Assembly: GCF_001854125.1 (NCBI RefSeq)
Contig: NZ_CP017715.1
Coordinates: 1,178,001 to 1,242,000, forward strand
Length of the DNA stretch: 64,000 bases
Source: Marinobacter salinus
GTDB taxonomy: Bacteria > Pseudomonadota > Gammaproteobacteria > Pseudomonadales > Oleiphilaceae
Direction: 5' to 3'
The notes beneath the pieces were generated by a model that saw only the letters and a list, made by a program, of their open reading frames with translations, ran no database searches and was not told the DNA's origin. This document shows positions 16,793 to 25,981 of this stretch, in pieces. The translations under genes and the position numbers were made by a program. Position 1 is the first letter of the stretch; the number at the start of each line of letters is the position of its first letter.

Positions 16793-17550
16793 GAACGTAG
16801 CCGGTAGCCGGTTTTAAAGATCCACCATATTGCCAGCATACACGCAGTCAGAAACACGAGAGTCATGCCGACACTGATTGCAATGTGCACGTCCGAAACG
16901 CCGTAAAACGCCCACCGAAAACCACTGATCAGGTAAACAACGGGATTGAACAGGCTGATGGTCTGCCAGATCTCGGGCAGCATATCGATGGAGTAAAAGG
17001 TACCTCCCAGGAACACCAGTGGCGTGACAATCATCATGGGCACTATCTGCAGCTTTTCGAAGCCATCCGCCCAGATTCCGATAATGAAGCCAAAGAGACT
17101 GAAGGTGATGGAAGTGAGCACCAGGAAGGAGACCATCCAGAAAGGGTGGAGCACACTGTAATCCACGAACAGACTGGCGGTTGCCAGGATGATGAGGCCA
17201 AGAATCACCGACTTGGTTGCCGCCGCGCCCACATAGCCCAGAACCACTTCAACGTATGAGACCGGTGCCGAAAGCACTTCGTAGATGGTGCCCGAGAACT
17301 TCGGCATGTAGATCCCGAAGGACGCGTTGGAAATGCTTTGCATGAGCAACGAGAGCATCACCAGCCCGGGAATTATGTAGGCTCCATAGCTGATATTGTC
17401 GATGTCACCCATGCGGGAGCCAATCGCCGAGCCAAACACCACGAAGTACAGACATGTGGAAATCACCGGTGACAACACACTCTGCATCACCGTGCGTTTC
17501 ATGCGGGCCATTTCAAACTTGTAGATTGCGCGGACGCCGTAAAGGTTCAT
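16789..17550 (-). CDS. ABC-2 type transporter permease (YadH-like)
   Basis: The membrane subunit of an exporter, 253 residues with six predicted helices. The N-terminus [20 protein letters not shown] and later [20 protein letters not shown] and [19 protein letters not shown] are typical of the ABC-2 permease group related to E. coli YadH. ATG 17550 is preferred because ggaga stands upstream and all family homology begins here; a 53-codon upstream extension in the same frame overlaps the ATPase gene and is not coding-like. It works with the adjacent ATPase (16-base gap). The substrate is unknown. Confidence 0.88.
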   Translation of the reverse strand: MNLYGVRAIYKFEMARMKRTVMQSVLSPVISTCLYFVVFGSAIGSRMGDIDNISYGAYIIPGLVMLSLLMQSISNASFGIYMPKFSGTIYEVLSAPVSYVEVVLGYVGAAATKSVILGLIILATASLFVDYSVLHPFWMVSFLVLTSITFSLFGFIIGIWADGFEKLQIVPMMIVTPLVFLGGTFYSIDMLPEIWQTISLFNPVVYLISGFRWAFYGVSDVHIAISVGMTLVFLTACMLAIWWIFKTGYRLRS

Positions 17551-17566
17551 GCCTTTCTCCAAAAAG

Positions 17567-18496
17567 TCAGCGGGCTTGTTCGTGCACCAGGCCGACAAAA
17601 ATCTCTTCCAGGGAGCTTTCGCGAGTCTGCAGGTCGCGGTAGTCAATGCCAAGATCACCCAGGGTGCGGAGCAATCGGGCCACTCCGGCCTGCTCCTGCT
17701 GGGAGTCAAAGGTGTAAATCAGCTCGTAGCCGTCTTCAGACAACTCAATGGGCTCGAGGGTCAGTTCGCCGGGGAGCTGCTCAAGCCGGCTCTGAAGGTG
17801 AAGCCGAAGCTCTTTTTTTCCGAGCTTGCTCATCAACTGGGTCTTGTCTTCCACCAGGATGATTTCGCCCTGACGGATCACCCCGATACGATCCGCCATC
17901 TCCTCGGCTTCTTCGATGTAGTGGGTCGTGAGAATAATGGTGACGCCGTTTTCTCTCAGTTTACGCACCATTTCCCACATGTCGCGGCGAAGCTCGACAT
18001 CAACACCTGCGGTCGGTTCGTCGAGGAACAGAATCTGGGGTTCATGGGATAAGGCCTTGGCGATCATCACCCTGCGCTTCATACCTCCGGAAAGCGACAT
18101 AATGCGCTTATCTCGTTTGTCCCAAAGGGAGAGGTCCCTCAGAATTTTTTCGATATGACTGGGTTTGGGGGGCTTGCCGAAAAGTCCCCGGCTAAAAGAA
18201 ACCGCATCCCAGACTGTCTCGAAGGAATCGGTATTCAGTTCCTGAGGCACAAGACCGATGGACTCGCGGGCCTTGCGGTAATCCTTCACAATATCGTATC
18301 CAGCGGCTTTTACGTCACCACTGGAGAGATTTACAAGACCGCAGATGATACTGATCAACGTGGTCTTACCGGCACCATTGGGGCCAAGGAGAGCAAAGAT
18401 TTCACCTCGGGTAATTTCCAGGTTGATGTCTTTGAGGGCCTGGAAACCGTCGCCATAAACCTTGCTGAGGTGCTTTACGGAAATATCCGGCTGCAC
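17567..18496 (-). CDS. ABC transporter ATP-binding protein (YadG-like)
   Basis: This 309-residue ATPase has Walker [11 protein letters not shown]-loop VPQE, signature LSGGMKRR and Walker [13 protein letters not shown], followed by the H-loop [11 protein letters not shown]. The order [26 protein letters not shown] is that of the YadG/drug-export type ATPases paired with ABC-2 permeases. The start is GTG 18496 with an agga sequence upstream. It is the first gene of an ATPase-permease-DUF192 unit. The C-terminal 80 residues after the ATPase core are a family-typical extension. Confidence 0.9.
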   Translation of the reverse strand: MQPDISVKHLSKVYGDGFQALKDINLEITRGEIFALLGPNGAGKTTLISIICGLVNLSSGDVKAAGYDIVKDYRKARESIGLVPQELNTDSFETVWDAVSFSRGLFGKPPKPSHIEKILRDLSLWDKRDKRIMSLSGGMKRRVMIAKALSHEPQILFLDEPTAGVDVELRRDMWEMVRKLRENGVTIILTTHYIEEAEEMADRIGVIRQGEIILVEDKTQLMSKLGKKELRLHLQSRLEQLPGELTLEPIELSEDGYELIYTFDSQQEQAGVARLLRTLGDLGIDYRDLQTRESSLEEIFVGLVHEQAR

Positions 18497-18627
18497 GGGC
18501 GTGTCCTGTCTTTAAATGGGTCAAATACGGAGGCGCGGTATTTTCTCATGACTGGCGCCGGTTTAGAAAGCTTTGCCTGAGTGCGGATTATCCCCATAAT
18601 GCCGCTTTGGCATGTTTGAGGTACGGT

Positions 18628-19089
18628 ATGTTACGTCCATTTCTGGTTGTAGGATTGATCCTTGGGTTGCTTTCGCTTTCAGTTTTTGGGCCGCGCTTGC
18701 TGAGCACGATCGAAAATGGCGCGGAACAGCCTGAGAAAAGAGACTGCAATCTGCTGGCGGGTCCCTGTGAGTGGACAATAGGTCCGGATCAATGGCGGGC
18801 TGAACTTACGGTGCTGGGCGACAGCGGGCAGGGCATTGAATACCGGCTTACCATCACTGCGACGGGTGCCCCGGAGCGCCTTCTTGCGGTATTGCGTGGA
18901 GAGTCTATGTATATGGGAGAGTACCCGGTGCCGCTGGCTCGCGAGACTGGCCGGGTATTTACCGCCCGCTTCACAGCGCCAATTTGTAGTACCGGTTCCG
19001 ATATGATCTGGCGTATTGATTTGCAGCAAGGGCAAACACCGATTGAGGGTGTGCCGGTAAACCTCGTGTTCCAGGCACAGAGCTTGTGA
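18628..19089 (+). CDS. Membrane-anchored or secreted hypothetical protein
   Basis: About 153 residues with one hydrophobic N-terminal segment (MLRPFLVVGLILGLLSLSVFG), which could be an uncleaved signal anchor, and a soluble beta-rich remainder containing four Cys residues. The Cys in KRDCNLLAGPCEW and TAPICSTGSD suggest disulphides and a periplasmic location. ATG 18628 follows gagg; TTG 18607 is also in frame. It is divergent from the ABC ATPase gene. I recognise no family. Confidence 0.6.
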   Translation: MLRPFLVVGLILGLLSLSVFGPRLLSTIENGAEQPEKRDCNLLAGPCEWTIGPDQWRAELTVLGDSGQGIEYRLTITATGAPERLLAVLRGESMYMGEYPVPLARETGRVFTARFTAPICSTGSDMIWRIDLQQGQTPIEGVPVNLVFQAQSL

Positions 19090-19180
19090 ACAGCCTCAAA
19101 ACCGATGCCGTCCGGAGCTGACAACGGGCCAGTATTGTGTAAACTCTTTGAAACCTACGGGCAACTCCAGGGAAGACTCG

Positions 19181-19492
19181 ATGGATTACGGAGACAGTGT
19201 TCAGAAAGTGTTGTTGCGCAAGATTCGCAAAGCAGAACAGGATCTGACTCAGCTCAAGCTGGATTATTGCCGATTCGTATTCGGCCTGACCCATCGGGCC
19301 AGGGTGGTTTCCGGCGGTACGACCTATACGGTCCGTTCAGTGGATGTTGAATCCATGGAAAACACGGAAGAAGGTGGCTTTTCCAAACCCGTGATTGAGG
19401 GTGCGCCGGCGGATCAGCCAGATCAGGCGGAATCGGTCGCTCTGGGCACTGACTGGGCTCTGGAAAGTGCGTCGTCTCCCGCTGTCAAATAA
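19181..19492 (+). CDS. Small hypothetical protein
   Basis: 103 residues from ATG 19181, preceded by an agggaag ribosome site; an 11-codon extension to TTG/ATG 19148 is possible but unsupported. The first half is a charged amphipathic helix (VQKVLLRKIRKAEQDLTQLKLDYCRFVFGL), then a short strand region (RARVVSGGTTYTVRSVDVESME) and a low-complexity acidic/proline tail. No domain is recognised. It may be co-transcribed with the preceding anchored protein (92-base gap). Confidence 0.55.
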   Translation: MDYGDSVQKVLLRKIRKAEQDLTQLKLDYCRFVFGLTHRARVVSGGTTYTVRSVDVESMENTEEGGFSKPVIEGAPADQPDQAESVALGTDWALESASSPAVK

Positions 19493-19522
19493 ATCCGTTG
19501 GCAGTAGTCAGCTCATGCAGCG

Positions 19523-20989
19523 TTAGCAGGTTGGCATGGTCTGAAGGGCGAGCCTGCGGCGAATGTAACGCCCCAGTGCATCAATGCCAATGTTGAGCAG
19601 AGCGGTGATAAGAATCAGCATCATGGCGCGGTCAAACCGAATGTTCTGAATGGCGCTGTCGACGTAGAAACCCAGGGTGTAAATGCCCAGAATCCCGAGA
19701 ATCGCTGTTTCCCGCATGATAATTTCCCACCGGTAAAACAGGAAGGCCAGGAATGAGCGGTACACTCTGGGTACCAGTTCCCAGGAGTACCGATTAAAGC
19801 CTATTGGTGCATCGGGCCGCAGGTGGATCGAGTTGGTCTGGCGGCCGATGAGGTGCCCGATTATTCCGCCATTATGCAGCGCAAGTGCAACCACGGCGGG
19901 CAACATCGAGGGCCCCCAAAGCTGCAACAGGATATAGGCAAGAATGTATTCTGGTGTGGAGCGGGCGATGACCAGCAGCACATGCCCGGACGTCCGTCTG
20001 ACAGGGCCGCCAAAATGATTGGAAATCAGCGGAAATGCCAGAAGGGTAATGATCCCCGTCGCCACCAGCGCAATCTGGGTAAGGACCACGGTATTCCAGA
20101 TGCCAGGTAGTGCTTCATTGACCATCAGATCATTGAACCAGGGTAAAAGCCCTGAGACACCCTCCCCGTTGCGAATCGGACTGGGTACGATGTCCTGAGT
20201 AAAAAAGCGAGCGACGTTACCCCAGACAATGGGCAGCCCATCTCCCAGGAAAAACGGCGCACCGAGCACATAAACCGGCAGGAGCTTGGGTTTGACCCAC
20301 AAAGGAATGGTTGCGATCAGTACATAGAAGAGGATGAGCATGGCGCCGGCATCCGAGTAGTTCCCCTGTGAGAAAGATGCCTCAAGATAGAAACCCAGTG
20401 TTGGCAGACCAACGAAGCCAAGGATGGCGCTGGAGCGCAAGCCGCACTCAAGCCGGTAGGCGGTGTAAGTCCTTAACTGTACCCAGCAATCCGGAATTCG
20501 CGTGTACAGAAACGCCGAAATTAGACCTGAGCCTGGTGGCAGCAAGCGGCCTGGTTGAGGATCGGTCTCGTCCAGAATCTCGGAATACACTTTGGCGAAA
20601 ATGCCTGCGTACGGAATAGCAATGGCCAATACCCCAGTCAGCGGGTGAAAGCCGAAGAACTGAAGAAAGATGAGTGCCCAGAAGAGCTCATGAATGGCGC
20701 GGATAAAGGCACAAAAAAGCCGCACTGGCAGAAAACGGTAAACCAGTGACAACAGAAACCCGGAGGCGCTCCCCAGCGCCACACCCACGAATGCAAATGC
20801 AACGGTGCGGAGCAGGGCGGTCATCAGACCTTCGGAACTGAAAAAGTCCGGCGTTACCACGCCCAGAAAGAAGTTGCCGAGATCACGCCAAGGATTGGAG
20901 GCGGTGATGGACATGTCCGCAAAAAAGAGCCCCACCACCGCAATGGCAAGGAAAATCAGGCTGGTTCTGACCGTGGGAGAAGAAAACAT
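19523..20989 (-). CDS. Fused PhnE-like ABC permease (two domains), putative selenium oxyanion importer
   Basis: This 488-residue membrane protein contains two tandem PhnE-type permease domains (about 40-250 and 270-475). Each has the EAA-like cytoplasmic loop region (AFIRAIHELFWALIFLQFFG in the first, VIARSTPEYILAYILLQLWG in the second), with closing GFYLEASF and GFYVDSAI elements. Classical phosphonate systems use one permease gene or two separate ones; here they are fused. It is the last gene of an SBP-ATPase-permease operon next to senB and selD, which argues for transport of a selenium compound rather than phosphonate. Substrate is inferred from context, not from residues. Confidence 0.8.
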   Translation of the reverse strand: MFSSPTVRTSLIFLAIAVVGLFFADMSITASNPWRDLGNFFLGVVTPDFFSSEGLMTALLRTVAFAFVGVALGSASGFLLSLVYRFLPVRLFCAFIRAIHELFWALIFLQFFGFHPLTGVLAIAIPYAGIFAKVYSEILDETDPQPGRLLPPGSGLISAFLYTRIPDCWVQLRTYTAYRLECGLRSSAILGFVGLPTLGFYLEASFSQGNYSDAGAMLILFYVLIATIPLWVKPKLLPVYVLGAPFFLGDGLPIVWGNVARFFTQDIVPSPIRNGEGVSGLLPWFNDLMVNEALPGIWNTVVLTQIALVATGIITLLAFPLISNHFGGPVRRTSGHVLLVIARSTPEYILAYILLQLWGPSMLPAVVALALHNGGIIGHLIGRQTNSIHLRPDAPIGFNRYSWELVPRVYRSFLAFLFYRWEIIMRETAILGILGIYTLGFYVDSAIQNIRFDRAMMLILITALLNIGIDALGRYIRRRLALQTMPTC

Positions 20990-21004
20990 GAATCAGCCGT
21001 TTGC

Positions 21005-21655
21005 CTAGTAGAGAGACATGATGTCAGTCGCGGTCAGACGGTCGCTGGTATCGTCCAGAGCTATCTGACCGTCCTCAAGACCCACTATACGGTTGCAGTA
21101 AGATAACGCCAGATCAACGTCATGAAGCGCAATGACACTGGTGTTAAACCCGTCGGAAAGACGCTTCATGACAAGGTGCGCCATGGGGCCGTCCAGGGCG
21201 GAGACAGGCTCGTCGGCAAGCAGGAGGCTGGCATTGCGGAACAATGCCCGCGCGATCGCAACTCGCTGCCGTTGACCGCCTGAAAGGGACAGTGTCGGAA
21301 TCCAGAGTTTTTCGGACATTCCCAGATCCTGCAATAACTCCCTGACCTTCTCCTTGTCCGACATAAAAGGCCGAATCAGTGTCCAGGTGTTGTACCAGAC
21401 AGAATGCCGGTCCAGTTGCCCCATAAAAACGTTGTGAAAAACCGGCAGCGCGTTTACCAGCCCCAGTTCCTGGGGAACAAGAGACGAATCCCGGTTTACC
21501 CGTTCATGGATGAGCCGCACCAGGGTCGACTTGCCAGCGCCGCTTTTACCCACCAGCGCAATATGTTCTCCCTGTTTGACGGAAAGAGAGAGCGGGCCGA
21601 TGACCCGCTCTCCTCCGTAAGACGCAGTAAGACCAGAGAGATCGAAAGCGGACAT
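21005..21655 (-). CDS. PhnC-like ABC transporter ATPase
   Basis: This 216-residue ATPase has Walker A GKSGAGKST, the PQELGLVNALPVFHNVFMGQLDRHS stretch characteristic of PhnC-type phosphonate/oxyanion ATPases, signature LSGGQRQR and Walker B LLLADEPVSALD. It is somewhat shorter than typical PhnC (about 250 aa). Its ATG overlaps the TAA of the binding-protein gene (TAATG on the minus strand), so the two are translationally coupled. Energises the fused permease downstream. Confidence 0.86.
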   Translation of the reverse strand: MSAFDLSGLTASYGGERVIGPLSLSVKQGEHIALVGKSGAGKSTLVRLIHERVNRDSSLVPQELGLVNALPVFHNVFMGQLDRHSVWYNTWTLIRPFMSDKEKVRELLQDLGMSEKLWIPTLSLSGGQRQRVAIARALFRNASLLLADEPVSALDGPMAHLVMKRLSDGFNTSVIALHDVDLALSYCNRIVGLEDGQIALDDTSDRLTATDIMSLY

Positions 21656-22530
21656 TAATCGAGGATTCCAATCTCTTGCGCGGTCTTCCGAATAGGCTCG
21701 TAGGCGTCGTTGGTTACAGGGATAAATCCTGAGCGTGGGAAGCTCTCAAGCAGGGCGTTATCGTCCAGACTCAGCAGAGCTTGCTTGACACGATCCTTGA
21801 AGCCTTCTCCGAAGCGCTCATTTACGTCGCCACGGATTGTCCACTGATAATCGGGATAGGCCGGTGTTTCCCAAATGACCTGCACGGCGGAGGTATCTAT
21901 GTTGCCGGCCTCAAGTTCTTTCTGCCATACCTGAAAATTCAGAGCACCAACCTCGTATGTGCCTGCTTCAACCAGGCGCAAGGTACGGGTGTGGTTGCCA
22001 CTGAAGCCCACGCGAGAGAAGAAATCATCCGGCTGCTCACCAAAGGTTTCCCGAACGTAGAATTCCGGCATCAGCCGACCTGAGGTTGAACCTTTGGACC
22101 CAAAAGTAAAGGTTTTGCCTTTGAGCACATCTTCCAACTCCGAAAAGTCGGCGGCCGGTTCGATCCCGGTGCTGCTATTGGCAATAAAGTAGGTCTGGAA
22201 GGCTTCGTCTTCGACGCCTTGAGCAATGGCCTCAGAACCAGGGACCAGTCGACGGGCCTGCACGCCGGAAAGACCGCCAAACCATGCCAGCTGAACCTGG
22301 TTGTTGCGGAATGCCGATACGGCTGCCGCATAAGATTTCACCGGGATATAGCGAACGTCCACATCAAGCTGTTCAGACAGGTAGTCCGCTACGCCTTTAA
22401 AGCGTTCAACCAGTTTGGTTTCATCTTCGTCCGGAATGGCCGTGAAAACGAAGGTTTCCGCCGCTGCGGAGGTAGCTGCAACCAGGAAAAGACTGGAAAG
22501 CATCATGTTCCGTATAAGCTTCAGAGTCAT
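21655..22530 (-). CDS. PhnD-like periplasmic binding protein, putative selenate/selenium ABC importer
   Basis: The protein (about 291 aa) has a cleavable signal peptide (MTLKLIRNMMLSSLFLVAATSAAAE) and the PhnD fold markers: FTAIPDEDETKLVERFKGVADYLSEQLDVDVRYIP, VQLAWFGGLSGVQARR, and FGSKGSTSGRLMPEFYVR. The subfamily next to SelD is annotated in databases as a putative selenate transporter, as I recall; the assignment rests on context. Start ATG 22530 has AAGGAA upstream; the longer in-frame extension covers the promoter region. It is the first gene of the importer operon and divergent from senB (171 bases between starts). Confidence 0.8.
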   Translation of the reverse strand: MTLKLIRNMMLSSLFLVAATSAAAETFVFTAIPDEDETKLVERFKGVADYLSEQLDVDVRYIPVKSYAAAVSAFRNNQVQLAWFGGLSGVQARRLVPGSEAIAQGVEDEAFQTYFIANSSTGIEPAADFSELEDVLKGKTFTFGSKGSTSGRLMPEFYVRETFGEQPDDFFSRVGFSGNHTRTLRLVEAGTYEVGALNFQVWQKELEAGNIDTSAVQVIWETPAYPDYQWTIRGDVNERFGEGFKDRVKQALLSLDDNALLESFPRSGFIPVTNDAYEPIRKTAQEIGILD

Positions 22531-22701
22531 TTGATTTCCTTGCATTTGGGAGGTTATTTGAATGGTGGAGCGCATGTGTTGGGATCCTTGCCGACAAAGG
22601 ATACCTTGATTCACTCTAACTCTGAACAGCTATACGATTTGCGTGTATATTTGGCTCAGCCTCCGCGTTAAATGCACACCACCCGGCGTTTTGAGGGATT
22701 C

Positions 22702-23700
22702 ATGGAAATTATAATCATTACACCGGCGGCTCCCGGCTCCAAAGCGGGGAATCGTGCCACGGCAGAGCGCTGGAAATGGTTGCTCGAAGGCGAAGGGCAT
22801 CGGGTAAGTGTGATGACCGAGTACCACGGAGAGCCCTGTGACGCATTCGTGGCACTTCACGCGTGGCGCAGCCATGGGGCGATTCAATCCTTCCGCCGCT
22901 GTTGGCCATCGACTCCCCTTGTTGTGGCACTGACGGGCACCGACATCTATTATCACCAGAAGAAATACCCGCGAGAAACCCTTGCCGCCATGGACGCCGC
23001 AGATGTGCTGATTGGTTTACACGATCTGGTGGTCCAGGACATCCCCCTGCAATATTCCAGCAAGCTTGTGACTGTTTTTCAGTCCGCCGATGTCGGCCTT
23101 CGAGAGCCGATTGAGGCCGAGGATGGAGCACCATTCCGGATTTGTGTGATAGGGCACCTTCGGGATGAGAAAGATTCTCTCCGGGCGGCGTTGGCGGCAA
23201 GGTTGCTGCCCTTGGTTTCCCGGATACAGGTCATCTGCGTCGGAAAACCCCACAACAGCCAATGGCAGAATGCAGCCGAAAAGGAGATGCGCGAGAATTC
23301 AAGGTTTCAATGGCTTGGGGAGTTGGAGAAGCCCGAACTGAAAAAATTGATGGTGGACAGCCGGCTGATGGTGATCAGCTCCATCATGGAAGGCGGGGCC
23401 AATGTGGTGTCCGAAGCCTGCCGCGCTGGTTTGCCCGTTATTGCCTCGGATATTCCCGGCAACCAGGGGCTTCTTGGCGATGACTACGAAGGCTACTATC
23501 CGGTGGGCGACGAGCACACACTGGCGGCCTTACTCCGCAGAGCGGAGAGCGATCCGTCTTTTCTCAAAAAACTGGCGCACCAGGTGGATGAACTTGCTCC
23601 GAAGTTTACGCCCGAGAACGAACGCCATGCCCTGGAGCGGGCACTGGCGTTGGCTATACAGCGCTGCCCGCGCCAGAGGCAGGGTCATTTGGGGAATTGA
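22702..23700 (+). CDS. senB: SenB-like selenosugar synthase (TIGR04348-type glycosyltransferase)
   Basis: This protein of about 332 residues has a GT-B fold glycosyltransferase pattern with the opening IIITPAAPGSKAGNRATAERW, the D-A-F-V-A-L-H-A-W-R-S stretch and VVALTGTDIYYH; the C-terminal half ends in SSIMEGGANVVSEACRAGLPVIAS, the nucleotide-sugar site. Proteins of this family were shown to couple selenophosphate to a UDP-sugar, giving a selenosugar, in the selenoneine pathway (SenB). The facing selD gene supplies selenophosphate. No SenA (selenoneine synthase) is in the window, so the end product could be the selenosugar itself or senA may lie elsewhere. ATG 22702 follows gaggg; the earlier in-frame ATG 22672 is less likely. 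Confidence 0.85.
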   Translation: MEIIIITPAAPGSKAGNRATAERWKWLLEGEGHRVSVMTEYHGEPCDAFVALHAWRSHGAIQSFRRCWPSTPLVVALTGTDIYYHQKKYPRETLAAMDAADVLIGLHDLVVQDIPLQYSSKLVTVFQSADVGLREPIEAEDGAPFRICVIGHLRDEKDSLRAALAARLLPLVSRIQVICVGKPHNSQWQNAAEKEMRENSRFQWLGELEKPELKKLMVDSRLMVISSIMEGGANVVSEACRAGLPVIASDIPGNQGLLGDDYEGYYPVGDEHTLAALLRRAESDPSFLKKLAHQVDELAPKFTPENERHALERALALAIQRCPRQRQGHLGN

Positions 23701-23704
23701 GAGG

Positions 23705-25981
23705 TTAGTCTTTTAGAGAGACGGGCTCGATTGCGCCTTCCATATCCTGGGCCATTACCCTGCCAATAACGGCCGTGTGAGGATAGCCCAACGCCCTTAA
23801 CTCCCGGACACAGGCCTCTGCCTGGTCAGCGGAAACACTGGCCAGAAGCCCGCCGGCCGTCTGGGGGTCAAAAATCAGGGGATACCTTGGGTGGTTAACC
23901 CAGTTTTCCTGGTCGCGGATACCGCGCCGCAGCCGGATGTTAGCAGGCTGCAATGAACTCAGAATACCCGCTGCGGATGTTTCTTCGGCACCTGGCAAGA
24001 CAGGGATTGCAGAGAGGTCCAGTTCGGCATCGACACCGGAGGGCCGGGTCATTTCGACAAGATGTCCCAGCAGTCCAAAACCGGTGACATCCGTGCAGGC
24101 CCTGGAACCATACCTGCGAAGGCATTCTGCGCCCAGTTTGTTGGACTGGATCATTGAGGCGAGGGCAGTATCAATCCAGCGGCCCCGCGCAGCGAGGCGT
24201 GCGTGCGCGGCAAACAGAGTCCCGGTGCCTATCGGCTTGGTCAGGATCAGGACATCACCGGCACGAAGACCACCCTTGCTCATCACTTCTTCAGGATCAA
24301 TCAGTCCGTTCACGGCAAAACCCAGTGCAAGCTCCTTGCCTTCTCCCGTGTGACCCCCAACCAGTGCGCAGCCGGCCTCATTGAGCACGTCTACTGCACC
24401 GGACATCATCTGGAAGACAACATCCTCCACTTTTGATTCAATTCCGTACGGCACGGTCGCGACTGCGGTCGCACTCTGGGCTTCCGCGCCCATGGCAAAC
24501 ACGTCCCCGAGGCTGTGATTCGCTGCCACCTGACCAAATACGTAGGGGTCGTCGATGAAGGCGCGGAAGAAGTCCACCGTGTGAACAACGGCCTTGCCGG
24601 GCGGAACCCGAAGGACAGCTGCGTCATCCGGCGCGTGTAAACCGATGATAATGTCGTCTCGTTCGATGGGCTTCAGTTCACCCAAGGCGCGGGATAGCAC
24701 TGTGCTTCCCACTTTTGCGCCACAGCCTCCGCAACGCATGGCAACGGCTGAGATGGCCTGAGAGGCTTCTTCCGGGTTTTGGGCGGCGCCGGTATCAGGC
24801 AGCTTGGCGTCGTCTTCCATGGCCGGAAGGTCCGTAAACTTTCTCATGAATCGTCGATCGATCCAGTCTTTCCAGCGCCATACCAGCGCACCGGCGAACT
24901 GCATCTCGCCTCGGGAAGCAACCGCAAACTTGTTGCCGGTGCTGATCAGTGCCAGCCATTTCTTTTGGGGGTGGAAATCTTTTGCTGGTTTTCCGAGTGC
25001 CACACGCCTGAGGTTATCCGCGAGAGGGCGCCCCTGACGAACGGCAAAAACACCGGCCTTTTCCCGGGGGTGGTTAATCACATTCGCAATATCACCCGCC
25101 GCAAAAATACTGTCGTCATTCTCGGTCTGCAGAGTATCCCGGACACGAATGAACAGGCCGTCATCAAGTGCGAGGCCAGTATCTGCAAGCCATGGCGGCC
25201 CGCCGGCTCTGGTCACCCATAACACTTCGTCCGCCTGAAGGCTTTCTCCGGAATCGGTCATCAAGAGACCTTGCTCAACCTTTTTGACGGGGGCGCCCAG
25301 ATGAATTTTTACGCCACGGTCTGAAAGCGCTTTACGGAAAACCTCGCGAACCTTGGCGTTGTGAGTAGGAAGAATCTCATCCGCCGCGTCAAAAAGGTGA
25401 AAGTGCAATTGATCAGGATCTTTACCGCGCTGTTTCAGTTCGTTTTGCAGGCGGAATTGCATTGCCAGCGTCAACTCAACCCCGCCAGCACCGGCCCCTA
25501 CAATGGCGATAGTGAGCGGCCCATCGTGATTTTCGATACGCGAAAGCAGGGTGAGCCAACGATTGTTGAAGCCGGTTATAGGCTTTACTGGAACGGCATA
25601 CTCGGAAGCACCCTCAACATCTTTCACGCGAGGTGACGACCCGATGTTGACCGACAGAATGTCGTAGGGAACGTCAGGCCGGTTTCGACACAGGACCCGC
25701 TTCCGGTCCCGGTCAATACCAACGGCTTCGTCCCGATAAAAGCGCGCACCGGCATATTCTGCGAGCTTACTCAAATCGATGTGGACGTCGTCGTAGCTGT
25801 AATGGCCCGCGACATAGCCAGGCAGCATTCCGGAGTAGGGTGTGTGGGTATCACGGCAGATCAGGGTCAGGCGCACGCCGGGGACCGGGTTCATGGCGAA
25901 CCGCTTGAGTACCCCAACGTGGCTGTGCCCACCGCCAATCAGGACTATGTCCCGTAAAACAGGCTGGTCGGGCGTTCGCAT
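23705..25981 (-). CDS. selD: Flavoprotein-SelD fusion (selenide, water dikinase)
   Basis: This 758-residue protein fuses two enzymes. Residues 1 to about 385 are an NDH-2-like pyridine nucleotide-disulphide oxidoreductase, with GGGHSHVG (16-23) for FAD, GAGAGGVE (162-169) for NAD(P)H and AAGDIAN (294-300). Residues from about 410 are SelD, which makes selenophosphate from selenide and ATP; the catalytic Cys region reads MRCGGCGAKVG (Cys417/Cys420, no selenocysteine codon), followed by DDAAVLRVPPGK, VDFFRAFIDDP and ALVGGHTGEGKELALGFAV. The flavoprotein half probably supplies reduced selenium. The ATG overlaps the TGA of the upstream HhH gene (TGATG). It converges with senB, four bases apart. 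Confidence 0.93.
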   Translation of the reverse strand: MRTPDQPVLRDIVLIGGGHSHVGVLKRFAMNPVPGVRLTLICRDTHTPYSGMLPGYVAGHYSYDDVHIDLSKLAEYAGARFYRDEAVGIDRDRKRVLCRNRPDVPYDILSVNIGSSPRVKDVEGASEYAVPVKPITGFNNRWLTLLSRIENHDGPLTIAIVGAGAGGVELTLAMQFRLQNELKQRGKDPDQLHFHLFDAADEILPTHNAKVREVFRKALSDRGVKIHLGAPVKKVEQGLLMTDSGESLQADEVLWVTRAGGPPWLADTGLALDDGLFIRVRDTLQTENDDSIFAAGDIANVINHPREKAGVFAVRQGRPLADNLRRVALGKPAKDFHPQKKWLALISTGNKFAVASRGEMQFAGALVWRWKDWIDRRFMRKFTDLPAMEDDAKLPDTGAAQNPEEASQAISAVAMRCGGCGAKVGSTVLSRALGELKPIERDDIIIGLHAPDDAAVLRVPPGKAVVHTVDFFRAFIDDPYVFGQVAANHSLGDVFAMGAEAQSATAVATVPYGIESKVEDVVFQMMSGAVDVLNEAGCALVGGHTGEGKELALGFAVNGLIDPEEVMSKGGLRAGDVLILTKPIGTGTLFAAHARLAARGRWIDTALASMIQSNKLGAECLRRYGSRACTDVTGFGLLGHLVEMTRPSGVDAELDLSAIPVLPGAEETSAAGILSSLQPANIRLRRGIRDQENWVNHPRYPLIFDPQTAGGLLASVSADQAEACVRELRALGYPHTAVIGRVMAQDMEGAIEPVSLKD

